Of a DNA stretch of 64,000 nt, positions 34,719 to 44,562 are shown piece by piece; position 1 is the first letter of the stretch; each line of letters starts with the position of its first letter. The notes under the pieces were generated by a model. It was not told where the DNA came from and made no database searches. It saw only the letters and a program-made list of their open reading frames with translations. Made by a program: the position numbers and the translations under genes. Location of the stretch: NCBI GenBank assembly GCA_039566865.1, contig CM076943.1:30078663-30142662 (forward strand). Direction: 5' to 3'. Source of the DNA: Aurelia coerulea. Lineage: Eukaryota > Cnidaria > Scyphozoa > Semaeostomeae > Ulmaridae.

Positions 34719-36533
34719 CAGGGGCGCACATTAGGGGGGGTGTGGGGGGGTGAGACACCCCCCCAATAATTTCTGAGTCGGTCCAAAAATTTTCTCAAAA
34801 AGGAAAAGTCGGTCCACGACAAAATCGGATGGACCAACTTCGTGAACCGACTTCGTGGACCGAATTTTTCATGGACCGACCAACCACGACGAAGCTCGAA
34901 AGGTCCACAATAGTTTGAATCAAAGTTGGTCCGATTTTAAATCTTTTGGGCAAAAGTCGACCCATGACGACAGTTAGAATATTCACAAGAAATGCTTGAC
35001 AATAACTAGGAGAGTCTTTCTAAGCCAAAGCAGAAGATGGCATTTTAAAAAATTTCTTAGATGCATTACAAAAATTGCACAGGCTTCCATTTTTAGGGGC
35101 AAGCAATCATTGGCTTTTAAAAAGCGGTCTAACACAAAATGGAAGGTGTTTGTTGTGCAAAGATTGTCCCAAGGAACAATGCTGTTACAAATACTCAAAA
35201 TTTCTAATCTGGCACTGGGGTGCCGGTGGTAGTAGTTATGTGGCGTTGGAAAACAGACACTTGTGTATGAATCCCAAAGAAGAAAGGAGACATGGGTTAC
35301 AAATATTATCCATCAAAGTGGTAAACGCTTCTACCAAAAGCTAACACTGCTGACACTATGATCATAAGGGGAAACCTTCTTAGAGGACAAACACACTAAA
35401 ACAAGTCGCTTTTGCTAGGCTGCCGGTGAAGAAGTCGTTGTTCTTAAGATTACGCCTATACTTAAAACTCCAAGTCCGTGATGCATTCTAAGCCAAAGTA
35501 AAGGATCTTTCTTCAAAAATTTTCCTCGTGCGATGCTTTATAGCATAATTGTCACTAAACGGTCAAGGTTTCCTTGTCGCTAAAGGCAAGCTTGATATTG
35601 GGAGATGCATTCTAAGCCAAAGTAAAGGATCTTTCTTCAAAAATTTTCCCCGTTCACTGATTTATAGCATAAATGTCAAAAACGATAAAGGTTTCCTTGT
35701 CACTAAAGGCAAGCATGATATTGGGAGAGGCATTCTAAGCCAAAGTAAAGGATCTTTCTTCAAAAATTTTCCTCGTTCGCTGATTTATAGCATAAATGTC
35801 AAAAACGATAAAGGTTTCCTTGTCGCTAAAGTCAAGCATGATATTGGGAGATTCATTCTAAGCCAAAGTTAGGGATCTGTCTTCAAAAATTTTCCTCGTG
35901 CGATGCTTTATAGCATAATTGTCACTAAACGGTCAAGGTTTCCTTGTCGCTAAAGGCAAGCATAATATTAGGAGAAGCATTCTAAGCCAAAGTAAGGGAT
36001 CTGTCTTCAAAAATTTTCCTCGTGCGCTGATTTATAGCATAATTGTAACAAAACGATCAAGTTTTCCTTGTCGCTAAAGGCAAGCATAATATTAGGAGAA
36101 GCATTCTAAGCCAAAGTAAGGGATCTGTCTTCAAAAATTTTCCTCGTGCGCTGATTTATAGCATAATTGTAACAAAACGATCAAGTTTTCCTTGTCGCTA
36201 AAGGCAAGCATGATATTAGGAGATGCACTCTAAGCCAAAGTAAGGGATCTGTCTTCAAAAATTTTCCACGTGCGCTGATTTATAGCATAATTGTCACAAA
36301 ACGATCCAGGTTTCCTTGTCGCTAAAGGCAAGCATGATATTGGGAGATGCATTCTAAGCCAAAATAAAGGGCGTAGCCCCGAATATTTTCCTGGGGACCC
36401 CCTCGTTTCAATACCTCCATTTAATTTACCCTGGCCACACCGCAGCTTGCTATACGTTCAGTCGGTCCGAAAAATTTAGTCGGTCCAGAGCATGTTGACA
36501 CCCCCCCAAACAAAATTTGAATGTGCGCCCCTG
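34719..36533. mobile_element. hAT element with a 123-bp tandem array (1815 bp)
   Basis: Terminal inverted repeats CAGGGGCGCACATT are perfect and flanked by an exact 8-bp duplication, diagnostic of hAT. GAGACACCCCCCC-type and AGTCGGTCC words recur near both ends. No transposase ORF. The interior from about 35480 to 36375 is a tandem array. It splits the DIRS reverse transcriptase, so it is younger than the DIRS insertion. Confidence 0.9.
35480..36375 (+). repeat. 123-bp tandem repeat, about eight copies
   Basis: Unit landmarks CATTCTAAGCCAAAGTA recur at 35484, 35608, 35731, 35854, 35979, 36102, 36227 (variant) and 36349. The period is close to 123, so a frame can stay open through consecutive units, as at 35549-35872. 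Units share TTCAAAAATTTTCC and TTTATAGCATAA. Confidence 0.85.
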
Positions 36534-36541
36534 CCAGCTGC

Positions 36542-37080
36542 TGCCGACGCTGGTTCCAGAACCGCTTTTGATAATAAGGTATCCATCTCTTTTTGAAGGA
36601 TACCAAAAATCAGCCTGACTAAAGTGTGATTTGTCACGAGCAGGTTGCTCAGGAAGAAAATCACATTCAATCTTTACGCCAGAGACATTTGAAATAACAT
36701 CTGGGTCCGTTGTAAGAGTGTTGTAAGTGACTTCCACTCCGGTAGAAAATTTGATACTCTACCAGCTCTAAAATTTTCACATTCATGTAAAATTAAGGAT
36801 ACTAGGGAAGGTAAATAGTCAATAAACTCACTTACATTAAACTGTTCCAAATCGATCAAAATGTTTTCCCTCGTTGAGGGAGGTTTGCTGGAGTTTGGAA
36901 GCGGTTGTTTCTGTTATACGGTTGCTTCTTCCGAATTGATTCCGGTTGCCCTGCTATAAGAAATTACGCCTTGCATTGTTATGCTAGGTGGGGTGTTGGT
37001 TTTGAGGTTGCTGTTTGAAGCGATTTTTGAAATGACCCTTGAAAACCTTCGCAACATTGTTGGATTCTTCAGCGTCTTTG
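36542..37080 (-). pseudogene. DIRS gag-pol linker and start of reverse transcriptase
   Basis: Minus-strand frames read VISNVSGVKIECDFLP and SQADFWYPSK upstream of SGSGTSVGSSW at the hAT target. The position and character fit the region between gag and RT in DIRS elements. Individual motifs are weak. Confidence 0.5.
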
Positions 37081-37090
37081 AGCTGCTAAT

Positions 37091-37579
37091 TCAAATCATC
37101 ACCGAAAAGGTACGGACAGTGATGGAGGAGCAAAATGCTTGATAGTCCGGTTTTAGCAGGGGCTTCATAGTGCTTCGTCGAAGCGACGAAATAGTTCCGC
37201 TCAGGTGACTCAAAGAGTGCAAATGCATCCACTGATTGCGAGACATGTTTGTTAAATTCCTCGCGATTTTGGGAGGAAGAAATCTGTGCAAGAAGAAAGG
37301 CTGTAGTTTGCGACATAATGCAACTTTTCGCAAAACTTGTTGCATGTTAGCCAGCCTAAGATCCTCCTGTTTCTTATTATATTTAAGATGTTCCCACGCA
37401 CCTGTATTGACCTTGATAGGATGCAGGGCAGTACAGTTAGCTGGCCTTTTATATTTGTCTAAAATAATTTTGAATTTTTCAGGAGTGAAGGTCTTTCCCC
37501 AGCGCTTGTTAATTACTTCGGCTAATATGTCATTAACATTAGTGCCGAGGCCGTCAGAGGTTTCAATTGCTTTGGCCAA
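37091..37579 (-). pseudogene. DIRS gag-like protein, main part
   Basis: Minus-strand frame with EVINKRWGKTFTPEKFKIIL, RPANCTALHPIKVNTGAW and EDLRLANMQQVLRKVAL. This is the pattern of the putative capsid protein of DIRS elements (a conserved pattern of the type KY-RP-NC, then VN-W, then DLRL--Q). The frame is broken on both sides by stops. Confidence 0.72.
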
Positions 37580-37821
37580 GTTATCAAGAAATTCAACTCC
37601 GATTGGGTCTGAAGTAGTTGGTAGCCCAGTCTGTTCATTGCTTATATTTGTCTAAAATAATTTTGTGCTAGATTTAAGCAAAAGATCATGGCCATCACCA
37701 ACAAGTGAATCAGTATCATCAACAGCATGAATACTGACAGACTGAGGCCCTCATCAACATTATTATCATCGGTAACAGATTGTTTTTCTGGTGGCTCAAA
37801 TTCATCAGGGTCTGATAACTG

Positions 37822-38296
37822 TCACTTTATATTATTCGGGTTTAGTCCGATGGACGATGAGGCAGCAAGCCCGGTGGGCAAATCAGAAAGTCCGGTGGAC
37901 AAGGGTTCGAGACGTCCAGTAGACGATGAGGCAGCAAGCCCGGTGGGCAAATTAGAAATTAGAAAGTCCGGTGGACAAAGGGTTGATACGTCCGGCAGAC
38001 GATGAGACAGCAAGCCCGAAGGGCAAATTAGAAAGTCCGGTGGACAAGGGGTGGATACGTCCGGTGGACGGATACGTTCCGGTGGAAACGTGTTCATCTG
38101 GCCGGTGGCCCTTTGGCAAAGGATCCGAAGACAGTTGTTGTAGAGGAGCCGCCATGTTACCCATACTGGTATTTATGTCTAATAGAGTTTCGTTAAGAGT
38201 TAACTGAGGGCAATGGAAGGCGTGCTTTCTAATGGAGGTTCCTGCCGCTCCGTTCCATCCTAAAGTATGTATAGTTTTATACTCTGACTCAGACAT
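37822..38296 (-). pseudogene. DIRS gag N-terminus with coding tandem repeats
   Basis: ATG at 38296 (MSESEYKTIHTLGWNG). Residues after about 75 consist of three imperfect repeats of STGLSNLPTGLAASSS(T)GR type encoded by a unit of roughly 75 bp. A frame change within the repeats is needed to read through to 37822. Confidence 0.55.
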
Positions 38297-38475
38297 ATAT
38301 TCTGGAGAATTATGTATAAACTCTCATTATTCAAAGAAGTTTGCTAACGGCAATCAAACGATAATGCTCTAGTCAATTCTAATCATTAGAAAGAAAAGGT
38401 AAAATAAAAACTCACCAATTTTCGCAGAAAATTTGAGCTTGTAAAAACACGTCTTGATGACTCGTAGCGAAGTCC

Positions 38476-38546
38476 GCAATGACTTGTAGCGCATGCGCCC
38501 GCTTCTCATGGGATTCCGTAGTGACGTAGCTGATTATAGAGAAGAA
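38476..38546 (-). repeat. DIRS 5' inverted terminal repeat
   Basis: Complement begins ATTCTTCTCTATAATCAGC at the LINE junction and continues through GGAATCCCATGAGAAGCGGG. The inverted partner is at 31201-31265. Confidence 0.82.
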
Positions 38547-38652
38547 TGGTCATTAAACTTGCTGATATCAGAACTTGGATGTCTATAGACACAGTAGCAA
38601 ATCACATTTTTTGCCTTTGGATTACTAATCTCGATCCAGACAGTTTTTTTTA
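38547..38652 (-). pseudogene. CR1-like LINE endonuclease, segment beyond the DIRS insertion
   Basis: Minus strand reads TVWIEISNPKAKNVICYCVY and RHPSSDISKFNDH, the endonuclease strand with the CVYRHP motif, ending exactly where the DIRS begins. It continues as HEMIGNLAKENK at 31153. The LINE is 5'-truncated at about 38652. Confidence 0.85.
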
Positions 38653-38857
38653 GCTCACGTTCATTGCGAGAAGAAGAAGGGGATTTTCACTGACTCTGGT
38701 ACGTATCAAATCATTTTTTTAAATCTCATTTCATAGTAAATATGAGAGGATTTCTTTTTATCCTCTCTGCTGTGTTGACAATTTATTGTTCTGCAGCGGA
38801 TAGGCTCCAGAAGTGGCAGGAAGAATTCGTCAACGAAGGCCTAAGCGCGTTTCTTAC

Positions 38858-38953
38858 GCTTTCATAAACCCATTTTGGTATTGCCACTTGTAGCAACAAA
38901 AGCAAATATATCAGAAATCCCACGGAGGCATCCAACAACAGTGTCTTTTCCAT
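38858..38953 (-). CDS. Candidate first exon with signal-anchor segment
   Basis: ATG at 38953 gives MEKTLLLDASVG, a hydrophobic FLIYLLLLLQVAI segment and PKWVYES, then a good donor (GTAAGA, 38857-38852) in phase 0. The hydrophobic run fits a signal anchor or transmembrane helix. No downstream exon was found. The next sequence on this strand is the LINE/DIRS nest. Confidence 0.35.
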
Positions 38954-39613
38954 TGTGGAAAGAAAACTAAATAAGGAGAGCCAAGAGAAACGCGTGTTTG
39001 GGGCAAAATTGTTCATCACAAGAAAACAACATGTTACACTAACAATACAATACACGAAACCGATACACGACTTATATATAGAAATAAGATATATTTAGGT
39101 AGCATGTAATTCTACATTATGTAAATATTCCTCCCTTGCTTCTTGCAAATACGACATTGAGTTGGGTGGGAGGGCGGTTAGCGATATTCAGCAATATTTA
39201 GGCATAGCTGGCACTAGCAAATGGCATCAGACCTCCAGAATGAGAAAGTACTAATGGGTAGCATATAAGTATGAATCTGTACTACCCAAATATGGCCAAA
39301 AGGAATTAGGAGTCTAGGAAGCCATTGGCTGAAGGTTGCATCAGCTCGAATCTGATGCAAGAACTACTGCTGATGATTCATGCCTAGGAGGGCTGATGCA
39401 ATCTGACTAGGCCTAAGCCTTGCAATGAACAACTTAGGCCCAACCAAGACTCCCCAAATTTAGACTAACATTGTAGTTACAATGTTTCCCATAAATCACC
39501 CATTGTGGTGATAAACAGTGAATTGCCTTTATTGTGGCAACAAAAGCCACTACTTCCAAACCATTCAAAACCAACTGAAACAAACAGCAAATTAAACGAA
39601 TCTGATCATTCAG
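38954..39613. other. Intergenic or intronic sequence
   Basis: No gene recognised. It could hold the promoter of the candidate exon at 38953. Confidence 0.35.
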
Positions 39614-39841
39614 GATGCTCAATTACTTTTGGAAATATTTGTCAAGGCTCTTTCTTTAGTACTAGTAATAGCTGCTGCTAAAGTGCCCGCGCTTTTGAAA
39701 AAGATTAGTAAAATTCATCAAATTGAAAACCCCAGGAAAGTCTCGCATCAGAAAGAAACGCAAGCAACGAATAGGCCTAGAAGTTTGCCAGTGGAATCCT
39801 CAAGTACCCAGAAAAACAGCTTGGGTTTCAGACAGGCCTAA
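39614..39841 (+). CDS. Candidate exon with hydrophobic segment
   Basis: After an acceptor-like CATTCAG the frame reads DAQLLLEIFVKALSLVLVIA, then Lys/Arg-rich tail sequence to a TAA (76 codons with no upstream ATG). It could be a terminal exon of an unrecognised membrane-associated protein. Confidence 0.25.
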   Translation, partial: DAQLLLEIFVKALSLVLVIAAAKVPALLKKISKIHQIENPRKVSHQKETQATNRPRSLPVESSSTQKNSLGFRQA

Positions 39842-40799
39842 ACGCCTTGTTTTCTCTTCAGAAAAAATTACGATGTAGCCTATCTAACATCAGCCACTCC
39901 ACAGTTTCCAGTGGGTGTACATGGGGTTGAAAAATTAACCCCTCCTCCCTACCTCGCATTTAACGCCATCAGCTCTCCTCGCAAATACGTTTTTATCCAA
40001 TTGTTTCCTCCTCGCATTACAAAAATTAGTAAGTTGGCTCCTCGCTCCTCGATGTCACAACGAAACAAATTTAGCAAATCAAGGACACGCTAAATACCGG
40101 CGTAAAATGAAAAGATTTGAAAATGAGACTTTTGAATGTGCCTTTATCTAGATCCAAAATAAATTTGCAACCAACATGTAAATCTTTATGTAAACAGGAG
40201 TTTTCATGCTGGAACATTTTTGGAAAGAAATATCCGTCGGATATAAATAAATACATTTTATGTTTCCCTTTTTCTCTTTTTCTTTTTCTTTTTTTTTTTG
40301 GCAGATAACAATCATCACCCTTTCGTTTCCTTTTTTCTCTTGTTCTCTACTTGGTTTATCTTCTAACTCCACAGGCCCATAGGAGCGTTTTTCAGATTAA
40401 AGGGGGGGGGGCACTAACTCGCACCGAAAGCGTAAAGACTACGGGAGTCCAGGGGCGAAGCCCCAGGAAAATCTTCTTGGGCGATGCCCTCTTTCTTTTG
40501 GCAACGCCCTTCTGTGCATTGCTGAAAGGGCATTTTATGCTCGGAGGTCCTGGAGAAAAAATAGGAAATTTACAAATCCAAATATATATCAAATAGGCTA
40601 GCTAAAATCAAACTACGACAGGATAAGAATACTTTGTCAAGACTGTTTTGTAAGATTTACTAAATATTCGACTTATTTGATTTACAAAACTCATCGTGAA
40701 TTCTCGTAAGCAGCGGTGATTAGAGTAAATTTTAAGTGGGAATACATCGAAATGAGGGGGCCTGGGGGCAGGGCCCCCAGGAGAATCTTTAGGGCCACG

Positions 40800-41090
40800 C
40801 CCTTTACTTTGTCTTAGAATTCATCTCCCAATATCATGCTTGCCATTAGCGACAAGTAACTTTGATAGTTTTGTGACAGTTATCCTATGCGCGAGTAACA
40901 TTTTTGAAGAAACATCCTTGACTTTGGCTTACAATGCATCTCCCAATATTATGCTTGCGATTAGGGACAATGAAACTTTGATAGTTTTGTGACAGTTATC
41001 CTATCAATTGGAGTATGAGGAACATTTTTGAAAAAACATCCTCTGCTTTGGCTTAGAATGCATCCCCTGATTCCATATTTGCCAGTGAAA
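40800..41090 (-). repeat. Inverted copies of the 124-bp hAT-associated repeat
   Basis: About 2.5 units in minus orientation (AATGCATCTCCCAATAT, GTGACAGTTATCCTAT) related to those at 23.9 and 35.5-36.4 kb. Preceded by a G-rich/C-rich hairpin (CCTGGGGGCAGGGCCCCCAGG). Confidence 0.7.
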
Positions 41091-41144
41091 GATTTGACAT
41101 TCTTACCCAACCTATACACGCTGTGGAACCTATGCGCCTATATG

Positions 41145-41222
41145 GGTGGATGATCCTATACTGGGTGGGCTACGATCTTATACTGGGTGGGTTATGATCT
41201 TATACTGGATGGGTTATTATAT
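41145..41222 (+). repeat. 22-bp tandem repeat, three copies
   Basis: Units of the form GATCTTATACTGGGTGGGTTAT repeated head to tail with a few substitutions. Confidence 0.7.
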
Positions 41223-41794
41223 CCAGCTTTTTCTCTTCGGTTTTCGAGGGATCTCGAGGACAATCTTTAGACAAAAGTACCAAGAGTAATCTGTGCAACT
41301 CATCACGGAACTTTTGAAGGCTTGTTTCCATACAAATGATACTGTGCAGCTCTATGCGCAATGCAGCGTGATTGTATCAGATTTCGGGCAAGAAATTCTG
41401 ACGATATGTCTTCAGATCGTTGTTCCTCCTCGCTTTTCAATGCAAAGGAACCTGAGCTCCTCGATTTTCAATCTCTAAACTTATTTTTTCCTCGCACCTC
41501 ATTGGTTTCAGCAATTCTTTGGGATTCCTCCCTCGTACGAAAAATGCCAATCCTCGGCTCCTCGGGGTTAAAAAATAGCCTCCTCGCCTCCTCATTCTCC
41601 GCGGACTTAAGCCATGTACACCCATTTTCCATGACTTCTTTGTGATTACAAGAAACGTGCAGAAAATTTTGGTCCATTCAACGATCAAAATATGTCACTG
41701 ATCAATGAAAGAGCCCTGGTCAACAACAACATCGATGCTTGCGGCCCTCGGCTATTATCAAGATTATGTATGATTGCAGCGCAGTCAGTAGCAT

Positions 41795-41870
41795 ATTATT
41801 GGATGGCGTAGCGGTAGGCATCTATTCCACTAACCGCAATAGTCGAAGTTCAAATCCTTATGGTGACTCA
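41795..41870 (+). ncRNA. tRNA-like sequence (possible SINE head)
   Basis: TGGCGTAGCGG at 41804-41814 fits the polymerase III A box and AGTTCAAATCC at 41847-41857 fits the B box at 9 of 11 positions, spaced as in a tRNA. The acceptor stem does not pair well, so this is more likely a tRNA pseudogene or tRNA-derived SINE than a working tRNA. Confidence 0.4.
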
Positions 41871-42256
41871 CTATTTTCTTTATTTTTATATTTTTCCTTA
41901 AAGTCCCTGCTGGTTCTGCTAGTGCAATCTAGTATCCACATAAAATATTCGGAGGAATGGAAATCGTTGATATATATAAAATTGTTTGAAAAAAAACCAC
42001 ACAGGTCAATTGAAAAAATAAGAAACTACGAATAATACGATGTCGATACCCTGCTGTGGTGGTGGTTTCAGAGTTCATAAACCGTTGCAATTTGTTCGTT
42101 TGATTCTCCCTATCATTAAAAATTCGTATTGGATGCTCTGAATACTTTATTTATCAATCCCTTCCCCCATCCCTTCCATGCTTCCACACTGAACAAATCA
42201 ACACATCGGTATTATTGTGTGAAGCGACTAAAGATAGGCCTAGCGGAAATAAAAGT

Positions 42257-42415
42257 CTATTTCCAACTGTGCATGAGAACAAAAGCTGTATGCTTGAGAG
42301 CCACTGAGATCAGTGTTGACAACAGAAGATTTTTCAGCACCAGGCTTCTTTCGACCCAGACCTCCAAATCGCCGCCATTTTTGTTGACGAATTCTGCTGA
42401 CTCATCATTGGAAAA
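42257..42415 (-). CDS. Candidate terminal exon next to a MULE-like insertion
   Basis: An acceptor-like GATTTTAG is followed by 52 codons and a TAG. The frame contains FSNDESAEFVNKNGGDLEVW and a hydrophobic C-terminus (LLLSTLISVALKH). Not recognised. The MULE-like element begins 20 bases upstream of the exon start. Confidence 0.25.
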   Translation of the reverse strand, partial: FSNDESAEFVNKNGGDLEVWVERSLVLKNLLLSTLISVALKHTAFVLMHSWK

Positions 42416-42434
42416 CTAAAATCAAGCTCCTAAC

Positions 42435-44553
42435 AGCATAGCCGTCAAATCTTTTCATTTGTCCAAAGCTCCCGTGGGGTTCTGACTCACGCGCTGATCA
42501 GATCGCATTTTCTCCTATGATTGACCAATCAGATGCCGTCGTTGTGCTTACTTCCGCGTTTCGCAGCAAAACTTAGGCCATTTTCGGCCGTTTTGACCAC
42601 TCTCCGGAAAAAATCATTGCACGATCGGATAAATCGAATTTCGTCAAAATTTCAATTGGAAAAGATTCTCCATGCTTTGGACCATAAGTGTTTTCGGTAT
42701 GGCTTTGTGATCACTAAAAATAGCAGAATTGTGGCATTTTTAAGCTCAATGCAGTCATTCATCGGTTACAGACTCCAGGGGCGGATCCAGGCTACTGCGA
42801 CTGCTGCTGAAGCAGTAGTCAGATTCTCAGATCCTTGTATCTTGTTATTAAGGTCCACGCCTATTTTCAAAAGACCACATTCAAGTATTTCAAATAACCT
42901 CACCTTAGCAGTAGTCAGGATATTTCCTGGATCCGCCCCTGGACTCTATGATTAGCAAAAAGAAGAGTAGAAAAATGAAAACCTGAAGAAGAACTAGTGC
43001 ATACACACACCTCAGATGGATTTAATAACAAACATCCACTTTTTCTGCCGCGATCTACAGCGAGTTTCACCAGCAAATAACACAGTCCACAAAAATAGGC
43101 GCGAGAACTTGAATTATCAGCTACATGCTATCGTCGAGTGAGAACAAACGAATACATGAACATGCTGAAGATTACGGGAGTAGCTGTACGTCCACACTGG
43201 CCCAGAAAGAACAATTTCGTGATGTCTTTTTCGATAAACCATCTATGGATAAACCGTGCCACCATTCCTTTATCTAACTGCGGCTATCGTTGCCAGATGG
43301 AAACCGGCAATAACATTACCAAAACGATGTACGAATTGATCGGTCATATCCCATCTTTTATTGCAAGAAAAATCTCTATCGTCTTATGGTCTAGCAGGCT
43401 AGCAGCTTCATGAAACAGACCTGAAATGCTAGGTTTAGTGTTCTTACGAAACGAATAACAAGAAGAAATGTACATCTTATCTTCATAACGAGTAAAAAAG
43501 ATCGATCTTTTCGACATTTGAAATACTATTTATAGAAACTCTTCATGTCAATTTCACATTTTGGGCGGATATCATAAAAAATATTTTATCTTTTAGAAGT
43601 TCTTCGTGTTAGAAAATCATCCCTTCACAGTCAAGCAACACAGTAGCATCAAAGCAAAGTTGGGCAGTTTGCAAACTCATTGCCCATTCATGGAAGAACA
43701 ACCCTATTTTTTGTAAGATTCTACAACTTCCATCCAATAAAGAAAGCTCCTAAAAATTCTCATTTTCCGAGTACGAAATGTTTCGTAAGAGTTTCTTAAA
43801 AGTTCCCCTCAAATTTCTATCGGTGGTGTAGGATCTCTAGGATCTAATGTGCCTTTCCATCTTTCCATAGATGGTTTATCGAAAAAGACATCACGAAATT
43901 GTTCTTTCTGGGCCAGAGTGGACGTACAGCTACTCCCGTAATCTTCAGCATGTTCATGTATTCGTTATTCACCGTTGATTTATTCATATTTCTGTTCATT
44001 GGAATCGGATGTTGTTCTCACTCGACGATGGCATGTGGCTGATAATTCAAGTTCTCGCGCCTATTTTTGTGGACTGAGTGATTTGCTGGTGAAACTCGCT
44101 GTAGATCGCGGCAGAGAAAGTGGATGTTTGTTATTAAATCCATCTGAGGTGTGTGTATGCACTAGTTCTTCTTCAGGTTTTCATTTTTCTACTCTTCTTT
44201 TTGCTAATCATAGAGTCTGTAACCGATGAATGACTGCATTGAGCTTAAAAATGCCACAATTCTGCTATTTTTAGTGATCACAAAGCCATACCGAAAACAC
44301 TTATGGTCCAAAGCATGGAGAATCTTTTCCAATTGAAATTTTGACGAAATTCGATTTATCCGATCGTGCAATGATTTTTTCCGGAGAGTGGTCAAAACGG
44401 CCGAAAATGGCCTAAGTTTTGCTGCGAAACGCGGAAGTAAGCACAACGACGGCATCTGATTGGTCAATCATAGGAGAAAATGCGATCTGATCAGCGCGTG
44501 AGTCAGAACCCCACGGGAGCTTTGGACAAGAGAAAAGATTTGACGGCTATGCT
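42435..44553. mobile_element. Palindromic MULE-like element (2.1 kb)
   Basis: Ends AGCATAGCCGTCAAATC and its complement; exact 9-bp duplication GCTCCTAAC at 42426-42434 and 44554-44562. The arms are long inverted repeats: 42435-42775 pairs with 44212-44553 and 42947-43240 with 43870-44211. A spacer of roughly 600 bp has no transposase. The left arm was later hit by a MITE. Confidence 0.85.
42776..42941. mobile_element. MITE with CAGGGGCGGATCCAGG ends (166 bp)
   Basis: Perfect 16-bp inverted ends. The opposite arm of the host palindrome preserves the empty site (complement of ACAGACTCTATGATT), so the duplication is exactly GACTC, 5 bp. A 5-bp target with CAG ends fits the hAT5-type group better than 8-bp hAT elements. 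Confidence 0.85.
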
Positions 44554-44562
44554 GCTCCTAAC

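Larger units (their letters stand above)
31154..38546 (-). mobile_element. DIRS-type tyrosine-recombinase retrotransposon, degenerate, with nested hAT
   Basis: Minus-strand element of 7.4 kb inserted in the LINE endonuclease without visible target duplication. In element sense it has a 5' inverted terminal repeat (38546-38476), gag (38300-37090), reverse transcriptase (36740-34250, split by a hAT element), RNase H (33907-33400), the start of a tyrosine recombinase (33268-32735), an internal complementary region (31485-31358) and a 3' inverted terminal repeat (31265-31154). DIRS elements replicate through a circular intermediate and integrate by recombinase, which explains the absence of a duplication. 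Numerous stops and frameshifts make this copy inactive. Confidence 0.88.
39912..41624. mobile_element. Candidate composite element with TGGGTGTACATGG ends
   Basis: TGGGTGTACATGG at 39912-39924 is exactly inverted at 41612-41624, and both inner flanks are rich in CTCCTCG words. TTTCCA occurs just outside each end, one base out of register, so the target duplication is unsure. It encloses other repeats, including 40800-41090. Confidence 0.45.

Noticed and set aside
35549..35872. 107-codon repetitive ORF as a gene
   Set aside because: It lies in the 123-bp array of a non-autonomous hAT element and lacks any domain; the open frame follows from the repeat length.
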